From Rickettsiales bacterium (GTDB lineage: Bacteria > Pseudomonadota > Alphaproteobacteria > Rs-D84): 7,613 nucleotides of DNA. How positions within the stretch are numbered: position 1 is the stretch's first letter; each line of letters starts with the position of its first letter. This document shows positions 1-4,404 of this stretch, piece by piece. Position numbers and translations under genes: made by a program. Location: the NCBI GenBank assembly GCA_031278055.1, contig JAITLD010000012.1, positions 1-7,613 on the forward strand. The letters run 5' to 3'. The notes below the pieces were generated by a model. The model was not told where the DNA came from. It made no database searches and saw only the letters and a list, made by a program, of their open reading frames with translations.

Positions 1-83
1 GCCTACGCGGGAATGGCAAAACCCTGATGGGTTTTGTAAAAAAAGTGTATGGAACAAAACTGGGTAGCGTTTTTTTTGACAAA
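1..83. repeat. Dispersed palindromic repeat, copy 1 (cut by window start)
   Basis: This stretch matches 1540-1620 almost base for base, with four substitutions and one-base length changes in an A run and a T run. It starts inside the palindrome ATTCCCGC-ctac-GCGGGAAT, of which only the right part is present. It continues with a second hairpin, CAAAACCC-tgat-GGGTTTTG (18-37), and ends in TGGGTAGCG plus a T run. The left boundary lies outside the window. No open reading frame here is credible. Confidence 0.85.
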
Positions 84-120
84 CAACAAAGTTGTTTGTC
101 ATTCCCGCGCAGGCGGGAAT
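78..120. repeat. Two adjacent perfect hairpins
   Basis: GACAAACAAC-aaa-GTTGTTTGTC (78-100) is a perfect 10-bp stem with a 3-base loop. It is followed directly by ATTCCCGC-gcag-GCGGGAAT (101-120), an 8-bp stem. The second is the same palindrome as at 1534-1553 but with a different loop (gcag instead of ctac). ATTCCCGC...GCGGGAAT palindromes are common dispersed intergenic repeats in proteobacteria. The first hairpin has no counterpart in the other copy of the element. Confidence 0.8.
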
Positions 121-132
121 AGGGCCTGAAAA

Positions 133-171
133 GTTCAGAGTTCAGAGTTATGAGTGCAGAGTTATGAGTTC
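133..171. repeat. Heptanucleotide tandem repeat GTTCAGA/GTTATGA
   Basis: Five whole units and one partial unit run in perfect 7-base register: GTTCAGA (133-139), GTTCAGA (140-146), GTTATGA (147-153), GTGCAGA (154-160), GTTATGA (161-167), then GTTC. The same heptamers occur inverted at 201-223 and at both ends of the 1514-1636 element. The array lies downstream of the minus-strand glycosylase gene, with no gene of its own. Confidence 0.85.
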
Positions 172-223
172 TTAAATTATTAATCAATTAAGCACTGCAA
201 TTCTGAACTCATAACTCTGAACT
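139..223. repeat. Long imperfect inverted repeat built from heptamers
   Basis: Bases 139-161 and the reverse complement of 201-223 match at 21 of 23 positions, giving a long stem with an AT-rich loop of about 39 bases. Because the arms are themselves made of heptamers, the second set (156-171) can pair with the same right arm in a shifted register. It lies about 14 bases past the stop codon of the minus-strand gene ending at 237. It could therefore work as a 3' structure for that message, though neither strand has a strong T run after it. Confidence 0.7.
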
Positions 224-236
224 GTTTCAACGATTG

Positions 237-956
237 TTAATTCCGTACTTGTTTCAATGCCTCCCAAACATCTTTTCTCACACTGGGGTTTGCGATTATG
301 AAATCAGGTTTGTAAATCGGAATGCAGGTAATTTTATCACTTTCGCGAACACGTGTTTTGCCATGATCGCGCGGCAAAACGGCGCCCGCAATTTCCCGCG
401 CCGCTATTGCACCCAATGTCAGGATTTTTTCCGCCCGCGTTCGCACGATTATTTTTTCAATAAACGGTCTGCAAAACATCAGCTCGTCCGCGGTCGGCGT
501 CCTTCCTCCGGCCGGCCGCCAGAACACCAACGGACTGATTGTAATTTCTTCGCGATTAAAACCTATCGCTGTCATCATCTTGTCAAACAATTCCCCCTCG
601 ATACCGGAAAGAATCCGACCGGTTTGATCGTCGGACAAAGATGGAATATCCGTTACAACCAACAACCCGGTCGCATTATCCGAAACCAGATTCGGCGGAA
701 CGGTATTTTTCGCCACATTGTAAAGAGGATGTTCCACGAACGATTTTATCGCGGCGATAATGTCATCTTGATCAGACAGTTTTTTTGCGGTTTCCAAAAT
801 TGATTGATTCGAAGTCGGCGCGGCGCAGGCCCTGGGCACAACAAATGCATTCTTTTTTTGTTCGTCGGTTTTTGATTGCTGTTTGGAATTCGGCGACACC
901 AATTCCCACTCCACCCCCGCCAATGATAAGCTTTTTAGAATATTTTCCGCGCGCAT
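237..956 (-). CDS. Divergent family-4-like uracil-DNA glycosylase homologue
   Basis: A 239-aa protein with the layout of alphaproteobacterial family-4 uracil-DNA glycosylases, which remove uracil from DNA in base excision repair. Seen: the N-terminal start MRAENILKSLSLAGVEW, a strand leading to a motif-1 region (residues 98-131, ending in FDKMMTAIGF), FWRPAGGRTPT (145-155), FCRPFIEKII (161-170), a LTLGAIAA strand (179-186) and a C-terminal IYKPDFIIANPS (214-225). The usual GEAPG motif reads TDIPS (102-106) and the usual HPxYLLR reads KPDFIIA, so catalytic and DNA-contact residues appear replaced. Only three cysteines remain (44, 162, 211), so a 4Fe-4S cluster is doubtful. An ATG 66 bases upstream extends the frame, but AAGGA at 966-970, 9 bases before this ATG, and a promoter match inside the longer version favour 956. 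Homology is fairly sure; activity is not. Confidence 0.75.
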   Translation of the reverse strand: MRAENILKSLSLAGVEWELVSPNSKQQSKTDEQKKNAFVVPRACAAPTSNQSILETAKKLSDQDDIIAAIKSFVEHPLYNVAKNTVPPNLVSDNATGLLVVTDIPSLSDDQTGRILSGIEGELFDKMMTAIGFNREEITISPLVFWRPAGGRTPTADELMFCRPFIEKIIVRTRAEKILTLGAIAAREIAGAVLPRDHGKTRVRESDKITCIPIYKPDFIIANPSVRKDVWEALKQVRN

Positions 957-968
957 AGCAATTTTTCC

Positions 969-997
969 TTGATTTCTTAACAACCTTGGTGTATTAT
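969..997 (+). promoter_or_regulatory. Likely sigma-70 promoter of pal
   Basis: On the plus strand TTGATT (969-974), a 17-base spacer and TATTAT (992-997). Transcription would begin near 1004, about 34 bases before the pal ATG. The -10 box overlaps the opposing -10 box at 993-998 by five bases. Confidence 0.45.
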
Positions 998-1022
998 AAA
1001 GCAGAATACTAAATAAATCCAA
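993..1022 (-). promoter_or_regulatory. Likely sigma-70 promoter of the glycosylase gene
   Basis: On the minus strand TTGGAT (1022-1017), an 18-base spacer and a perfect TATAAT (998-993). Transcription would begin near 986, leaving a leader of about 30 bases that carries the AAGGA ribosome site. Confidence 0.5.
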
Positions 1023-1025
1023 TCA

Positions 1026-1032
1026 AGGGAGG
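1026..1032 (+). promoter_or_regulatory. Strong ribosome binding site of pal
   Basis: AGGGAGG lies five bases before the ATG at 1038. It is among the strongest Shine-Dalgarno sequences in the window, as expected for an abundant lipoprotein, and it fixes the start. Confidence 0.85.
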
Positions 1033-1037
1033 AAATT

Positions 1038-1442
1038 ATGAAAGTATTAAAATACGCGCCGCTCGCCCTTTTGGTCGCCTGTGGCGGATCCGTTGTGGAG
1101 CCGTCCGACATCAATAATCAGAAAGTTTTTTTCGCTTATGATTCTTCCGAAATCAGCGGCGAGGCAAAGAACAATCTGCTGGGGCAGTCGCTGTATCTGA
1201 AAAACCATCCGGATACGAAAGTTCTGGTTGCCGGTAATTGCGACGAACGCGGAACCGTGGAATACAACATTGCGCTGGGGGAGCGTCGCGCGAATGCCGC
1301 GAAACAGGTCATCATCAAAGATGGTGTGCCAGCCAAACGCGTGAAGACGGTTTCCTATGGAAAAGATCGTCCGGCGGTGCAAGGCACGGGCGAATCCGTG
1401 TGGAAGCAGAACCGCAACGCCACAACGACAGAAATCAAATAG
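1038..1442 (+). CDS. pal: Peptidoglycan-associated lipoprotein Pal
   Basis: A 134-aa lipoprotein with an OmpA-like peptidoglycan-binding domain. It anchors the outer membrane to the cell wall and is the outer-membrane partner of the Tol motor. The signal peptide ends in the lipobox LVAC, with Cys15 the predicted lipidated residue. The OmpA-like domain starts near residue 30 (VFFAYDSSEIS) and contains GNCDERGT (66-73), YNIALGERRA (76-85), TVSYGKDRP (104-112) and QNRNA (124-128). Asp and Arg residues expected to hold the peptide stem are present. Two changes stand out: the usual GHxDERGT has Asn for His, and the usual NRRA has Asn for the second Arg. The linker after Cys15 is only about 15 residues, much shorter than in E. 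coli Pal (173 aa precursor). In most proteobacteria pal follows tolB on the tol strand; here it points the other way and tolB is absent. Confidence 0.93.
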   Translation: MKVLKYAPLALLVACGGSVVEPSDINNQKVFFAYDSSEISGEAKNNLLGQSLYLKNHPDTKVLVAGNCDERGTVEYNIALGERRANAAKQVIIKDGVPAKRVKTVSYGKDRPAVQGTGESVWKQNRNATTTEIK

Positions 1443-1458
1443 AAATCTGAAAAAGTCA

Positions 1459-1485
1459 AAAAATCCGCCATTTGGCGGATTTTTT
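1459..1485. terminator. Bidirectional rho-independent terminator
   Basis: AAAAATCCGCC-attt-GGCGGATTTTT is a perfect 11-bp stem with a 4-base loop, flanked by A and T runs. It can stop pal transcription, 17 bases after the stop codon, and also anything read leftward through tolA and the tRNA gene, since the minus strand also shows a T run after the stem. Confidence 0.9.
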
Positions 1486-1513
1486 GTTGACACGACAATT
1501 AACAACAGCATGA

Positions 1514-1636
1514 GAGTTCAGAGTTTTTTTGTTATTCCCGCCTACGCGGGAATGACAAAACCCTGACGGGTTTTGTAAAAAAGTGTGTGGAACAAAATTG
1601 GGTAGCGTTTTTTTGACAAAAAAAAACTCTGAACTC
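1514..1636. mobile_element. 123-bp MITE-like element with 17-bp terminal inverted repeats
   Basis: GAGTTCAGAGTTTTTTT (1514-1530) and its exact reverse complement (1620-1636) bound the unit. Inside are the hairpins ATTCCCGC-ctac-GCGGGAAT (1534-1553) and CAAAACCC-tgac-GGGTTTTG (1556-1575), then the conserved TGGGTAGCG plus T run. The core is shared with 1-80. The ends are the same heptamers that form the array at 133-171, and a further inverted heptamer follows at 1637-1643. No transposase and no clear target duplication are visible, so mobility is inferred from the shape and the second copy. The function is unknown. Confidence 0.6.
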
Positions 1637-1677
1637 ATAACTCTCTTGTAAATTCCCCTGTCCTAATAATTGTCATT

Positions 1678-1763
1678 TGGTGGCTTCGGCGGGACTCGAA
1701 CCCGCACCCTCAAACGAGGAAAAGATTTTAAGTCTTCAGCGTCTACCGTTCCGCCACGAAGCC
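1678..1763 (-). tRNA. tRNA-Leu (anticodon UAA)
   Basis: An 86-base class II tRNA. Read on the minus strand, the acceptor stem GGCTTCG (1763-1757) pairs with CGAAGCC. It is followed by U8-G9, a D arm containing GGTAGA, an anticodon loop CTTAAAA with anticodon TAA at 1730-1728, a long variable arm CCTC-GTTT-GAGG, and a T arm GCGGG-TTCGAGT-CCCGC. The discriminator base is A73, typical of leucine tRNA, and the CCA end is encoded. It reads UUA and UUG codons. It lies downstream of tolA on the same strand but has its own promoter. Confidence 0.95.
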
Positions 1764-1771
1764 ACATCGGC

Positions 1772-1799
1772 ATTATATTTATTTTTTGCGATAATTCAA
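1772..1799 (-). promoter_or_regulatory. Likely promoter of tRNA-Leu
   Basis: On the minus strand TTGAAT (1799-1794), a 16-base spacer and a perfect TATAAT (1777-1772). The predicted start near 1765 leaves almost no 5' leader before the mature tRNA end at 1763. Confidence 0.6.
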
Positions 1800-1811
1800 G
1801 ACAAATATGGG

Positions 1812-1842
1812 CCGCGCCTGTTCCATCAACGCGCGGGCGCGG
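1812..1842. other. GC-only stem-loop after tolA
   Basis: CCGCGCC (1812-1818) pairs perfectly with GGCGCGG (1836-1842) across a 17-base loop, just past the tolA stop codon. On the minus strand no T run follows, so it is not a clear intrinsic terminator for tolA. It could stabilise the 3' end of the message. A chance origin in this GC-rich patch is possible. Confidence 0.35.
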
Positions 1843-1848
1843 ATGTTT

Positions 1849-2478
1849 TTATTCCACCACTTTCGCCGTCGGAAAAAATGTCAGCTGGACGGTTTTCCAT
1901 TTGTCGTATTCGTTTCGCGGCAGCATAGAAAACGGCTGGCATGCGTCGATTGCCAAACGTATCGTATCCAGAACATAGGCGAATGCGGAATCCTGTTCCG
2001 CGCGAATTGCCTGTTCGAACCAATAACTTTGCACGCGGCCGTTCGGATATAATTTTATGTGCGCTACCGCGCGGATTTCCGCCAAATCAGGACACTCAGA
2101 GTCAATTTGCCAGCACCTGGTCATCGCGACGCGGAACGCGTCGATCACCGATATGGTCATAGTGCGTTCCAAATTCGACACTTCGCGATTGACTTTTATC
2201 GTCTGAATTACCGGTTCGGATTTTTTATCGATTTTTGCGTCGGATTTTTTATCGGGTTTAGGATTTTCGGCAGAATTCTTTTTTTCCATATTTTTTAGTT
2301 TTGTTTCAAGTCCCGATATTTTTACATCGCGCAGGTCGATGTCGATGATTTTAATTCTATCAGGCGCGATGATTTTCGGGGGCGGCATGACAAACGCGAA
2401 TCCTACGATAACCAAGGCAATCGTCGCATGCAACAGCACGGATAAAGAAAAGTTCTCGAAGAAAAATAATCTGTTCAT
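1849..2478 (-). CDS. tolA: TolA, inner-membrane protein spanning the periplasm
   Basis: A 209-aa protein with the three TolA parts. A transmembrane helix lies at about residues 11-31. Next comes a lysine-rich, proline-containing linker (about 59-97). The C-terminal TolA/TonB-like domain (about 103-209) ends in CQPFSMLPRNEYDKWKTVQL, a typical TolA ending. The helix keeps the S-x3-H motif (Ser13, His17), which in TolA and TonB couples the helix to the TolQR or ExbBD motor. TolA carries proton-motive energy from TolQR to Pal and TolB at the division site. The linker is about 40 residues, against more than 200 in E. coli TolA (421 aa). Cys122, Cys129 and Cys180 could form a periplasmic disulfide. 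The start shares a base with the tolR stop (TAATG), which suggests coupled translation. TonB is the alternative, but the tolQR neighbours and the ending favour TolA. Confidence 0.85.
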   Translation of the reverse strand: MNRLFFFENFSLSVLLHATIALVIVGFAFVMPPPKIIAPDRIKIIDIDLRDVKISGLETKLKNMEKKNSAENPKPDKKSDAKIDKKSEPVIQTIKVNREVSNLERTMTISVIDAFRVAMTRCWQIDSECPDLAEIRAVAHIKLYPNGRVQSYWFEQAIRAEQDSAFAYVLDTIRLAIDACQPFSMLPRNEYDKWKTVQLTFFPTAKVVE

Positions 2479-2876
2479 TATTCCGTTTTGGTTTGCAACG
2501 ATACGCTTTCGAACCCCGCGTCTTTAAGGCCGCCCATGGCGCGCATGACAGCGCCGTAATCCGCGTGAGTATCGCCGGCAATCACAACCCACAATTTCGG
2601 ATTCTCGGCCCGCATGGCCGCAAGTCGGACTATTATCCGGTCCAATTTCATTTTATCCTCGGACAGATAATAATTTCCAGCCTTGTCCACCGATACGACC
2701 ATCGCGTGTTCGGGCGACGATGGCGCATGGTCGCCAGCCTTCGGCAAATCCAAATCAATGCCGTTGGTCATCATCGGCGTTGTAAACATAAACACCGCCA
2801 TCAATGTCGCCATGATGTCAATCATAGGCGTCAATTGAATTAAATCGTTTCCTTTGCGGCTATTTCTTCTTGCCAT
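2478..2876 (-). CDS. tolR: TolR, proton-channel subunit of the Tol motor
   Basis: A 132-aa ExbD/TolR-family protein. After a basic N-terminus (MARRNSRK), one transmembrane helix (about 15-37) carries LTPMID with Asp20, the residue that takes part in proton transfer in this family. The periplasmic part starts with GIDLDLPKA (38-46) and forms the usual small C-terminal domain. The protein works with TolQ to turn the proton gradient into motion of TolA. It starts 17 bases inside the end of tolQ and has only a weak ribosome site (GAG), so translation probably depends on tolQ. The length is near the family norm of about 140. ExbD is a possible alternative name, but ybgC upstream and tolA downstream make TolR the better call. 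Confidence 0.9.
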   Translation of the reverse strand: MARRNSRKGNDLIQLTPMIDIMATLMAVFMFTTPMMTNGIDLDLPKAGDHAPSSPEHAMVVSVDKAGNYYLSEDKMKLDRIIVRLAAMRAENPKLWVVIAGDTHADYGAVMRAMGGLKDAGFESVSLQTKTE

Positions 2877-3321
2877 CTGTCAGCTCGTTGTATAAATCGT
2901 CGGATTTTTTTGAAAAATACTGATATGCGATCGCGGCCGGAATAGCGACCGTCAGGCCGAGAACCGTTGTTCCCAATGCCGCCGCCAAACCCGGCGCGAT
3001 TACCGCGATTGAAACGGATTTCGCCGCGCCGATCGAGGCGAAAGAATGCATGACGCCCCATACCGTTCCGAATAATCCGATGAACGGCGCGACGGAAGAG
3101 CACATTGATAAAAACCACAAGTTCTTGTCGAACGGCTTTATAATCTCATCCGCAGAGAGATTTGCGTTTATTTCGCTATGCTTCGCCCGATTCCAAAATC
3201 GCAATTTTTCAATAATCACATACCATGATATTATGCTGCCGACAACCATGACAATGGAAGAAAACGCGATAACCAGATCCCCCCCCGTGAATAACTCGAT
3301 CAATGTGAATTTTGTATTCAT
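2860..3321 (-). CDS. tolQ: TolQ, shortened proton-channel subunit of the Tol motor
   Basis: A 153-aa MotA/TolQ/ExbB-family protein with three transmembrane segments at about 15-37, 68-92 and 107-135. The signature APFIGLFGTVWGVMHSF (78-94) and the third helix with AALGTTVLGLTVAIPA (114-129) are intact, including the pore-lining threonines (Thr86; Thr118 and Thr119). The cytoplasmic loop between helices 1 and 2 is only about 30 residues, where E. coli TolQ (230 aa) has about 100. The start is firm: GGAGGA lies four bases before the ATG, which directly follows the ybgC stop. The last 17 bases overlap tolR. The reading frame is intact, so this is a compact form and not a broken gene. Confidence 0.9.
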   Translation of the reverse strand: MNTKFTLIELFTGGDLVIAFSSIVMVVGSIISWYVIIEKLRFWNRAKHSEINANLSADEIIKPFDKNLWFLSMCSSVAPFIGLFGTVWGVMHSFASIGAAKSVSIAVIAPGLAAALGTTVLGLTVAIPAAIAYQYFSKKSDDLYNELTDGKKK

Positions 3322-3693
3322 TTAGTCCTCCAATAGTTTCAGCCACACATCTGGAATGCGGGCGGGTTTAAGTTCATTATTTACATAGACGGCCGTTCCG
3401 GTCAATACGGCATAAAGTCCGCCGTCCTTTATGAATTTCTGCTCTACGTCCATGGTCGCGGCCGTATGGCTGGTAAATATTGTTTCGATAATAAATTGGT
3501 CATTCAAATGCAACGGCTTCATGTATTTTACATTCAGTTCTTTTATGACAAAGCCGCCGTTTTCATCATTGATATCCCGAAACAGATTCATCCGCGCGCG
3601 CTCGGCGATTTCGACATACCGCGCGTGATACACAATCCCGCCGGCATCCGTGTCGGCGTATGCGATTTGGAAATCAAATATGTGCGGCTTCAT
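3322..3693 (-). CDS. ybgC: YbgC-type hotdog-fold acyl-CoA thioesterase
   Basis: A 123-aa 4HBT-family thioesterase that hydrolyses acyl-CoA and is the usual first gene of tol-pal operons. The active-site stretch IAYADTDAGGIVYHARYVE (10-28) matches the family, with Asp16 the predicted catalytic residue, followed by ERARMNLF (30-37). The length fits the family (about 130). A TTG twelve bases upstream could extend it by four residues. The ATG at 3693 is preferred because it overlaps the stop of the preceding gene as ATGA. No strong ribosome site precedes it, so coupled translation is likely. tolQ begins immediately after the stop codon. Confidence 0.9.
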   Translation of the reverse strand: MKPHIFDFQIAYADTDAGGIVYHARYVEIAERARMNLFRDINDENGGFVIKELNVKYMKPLHLNDQFIIETIFTSHTAATMDVEQKFIKDGGLYAVLTGTAVYVNNELKPARIPDVWLKLLED

Positions 3694-3914
3694 TTTGTTA
3701 TCCAATGGAATCTGTAAACCCGCAGTTTTTGTTGTTTTCTTTTTCTATAAAAATCAAAGGCGGCAATAATATCACTAAACATTTTCTTTTTGTTAAAAAC
3801 AAATTCTTTTCCAAAAATCTTAACCGATTCCTTCCATGTGACATACATCTGGAATTTATCGGGATCCGAATACAGCATGGTATTATAGCACACATTATCA
3901 ATTTTGTAGTTCAT
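3690..3914 (-). CDS. Small unknown protein between grpE and ybgC
   Basis: A 74-aa basic protein I do not recognise. It begins MNYKIDNVCYNTMLYSDPDK and is rich in Lys, Phe and Tyr, with no signal peptide, no membrane segment and a single Cys9. The middle reads like a mixed alpha/beta fold: the short strands KFQMYVTW and EFVFNKKK, then a helix MFSDIIAAFDFYRKRK. The start is well supported: AAGGAG (3926-3921) lies six bases before the ATG at 3914, inside the end of grpE, overlapping grpE by 17 bases. The stop overlaps the ybgC ATG (ATGA). An ATG seven codons further upstream lacks such a site. The coupling on both sides argues for a real, translated gene. The function cannot be deduced; position suggests expression with grpE and the tol genes. 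Confidence 0.75.
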   Translation of the reverse strand: MNYKIDNVCYNTMLYSDPDKFQMYVTWKESVKIFGKEFVFNKKKMFSDIIAAFDFYRKRKQQKLRVYRFHWITK

Positions 3915-4404
3915 TGCTGGCTCCTTTGGAAACAATGACCATCGCCGGACGCAGCACGGAATCCCCGAACATGAATCCGGATTGCATTTCCTTTGTTATT
4001 TTATTTGCGGGAAGATCGGAATCTTCGGTTGAAATCGCATTGTGAAACTGCGGATTCAACGTCTCGCCCGCCGTTTCAATTCGCACGATTCCGATTTTGG
4101 CGATGGTATTATCCGCCGCTTTTTTCAGCGTTGCGACGCCCTCGTCGTCGGGCGTATGCTCGACCGCTTTGTCGATTGCGTCAATCAATGGCAAAAAATG
4201 TTCGGCAACAGACATCGCCCGCGCCCGCGCGGCGTTTTCCGTATCGTTTACCGCGCGTTTGCGCGTGTTTTCAAGTTCCGCAAGAGTCCTCAGATATTTG
4301 TCTTTCATTTCTTCCAATTCGTCGTCGGGTTTTGATTCCGCAATTTGCGTCGGTTCCGTTTTTTTCGTATCTTTGTGTTCTTTATATTCTTTATTTTCCG
4401 GCAT
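3898..4404 (-). CDS. grpE: GrpE, nucleotide exchange factor of DnaK
   Basis: A 168-aa cytoplasmic co-chaperone that releases ADP from DnaK. It has a charged, disordered N-terminus (1-25), a long helix with LRTLAELENTRKRAVND (38-54) that forms the dimer coil, a second helix HFLPLIDAIDKAVEH (69-83), and a C-terminal beta domain with LNPQFHNAIS (116-125) and GFMFGDSVLRPAMVIVSKG (143-161), the family signature. The length is slightly short of E. coli GrpE (197). AAGGAG (4417-4412) lies seven bases before the ATG, within the last codons of tpiA, which it overlaps by 14 bases. No heat-shock promoter or CIRCE element is visible directly upstream, so expression probably comes from the tpiA promoter. 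grpE is more often found near dnaK or hrcA. Confidence 0.94.
   Translation of the reverse strand: MPENKEYKEHKDTKKTEPTQIAESKPDDELEEMKDKYLRTLAELENTRKRAVNDTENAARARAMSVAEHFLPLIDAIDKAVEHTPDDEGVATLKKAADNTIAKIGIVRIETAGETLNPQFHNAISTEDSDLPANKITKEMQSGFMFGDSVLRPAMVIVSKGASNELQN

Noticed and set aside
1..120. Possible CRISPR array from repeated hairpins near the window start
   Set aside because: The units are not equally spaced, there are no unique spacers of even length, and no cas gene is near; they are dispersed palindromes.
133..223. Riboswitch or small RNA in the heptamer region
   Set aside because: The pairing is fully explained by inverted simple repeats, with no conserved core, promoter or terminator.
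234..803. A 189-codon plus-strand frame opposite the glycosylase gene
   Set aside because: Its composition looks like a shadow of the minus-strand gene: no domain, no ribosome site and no start context, while the opposite strand shows family motifs.
237..1022. The longer form of the glycosylase starting at 1022
   Set aside because: The extra 22 residues cover the promoter region and have no ribosome site; the ATG at 956 has AAGGA and matches the family's usual beginning.
1456..1638. A 60-codon minus-strand frame and a plus-strand frame through the repeat element
   Set aside because: The encoded CHSRVGGN and VIPAYAGMT strings are the translated form of the ATTCCCGC palindrome, a common artefact of dispersed repeats; no ribosome site or family match is seen.
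1678..1763. tRNA-Leu as an integration site for a mobile island
   Set aside because: No integrase and no direct repeat of the tRNA 3' end were found in the window; the nearby element has its own inverted ends and lies about 40 bases from the gene.
1812..1842. Intrinsic terminator for tolA
   Set aside because: The stem is good but no T run follows on the tolA strand; the hairpin at 1459-1485 is a better stop for leftward transcription.
1849..3321. An ExbB-ExbD-TonB iron-uptake cluster in place of Tol
   Set aside because: ybgC directly upstream, the TolA-type C-terminal ending and pal nearby fit Tol; no TonB-dependent receptor is present.
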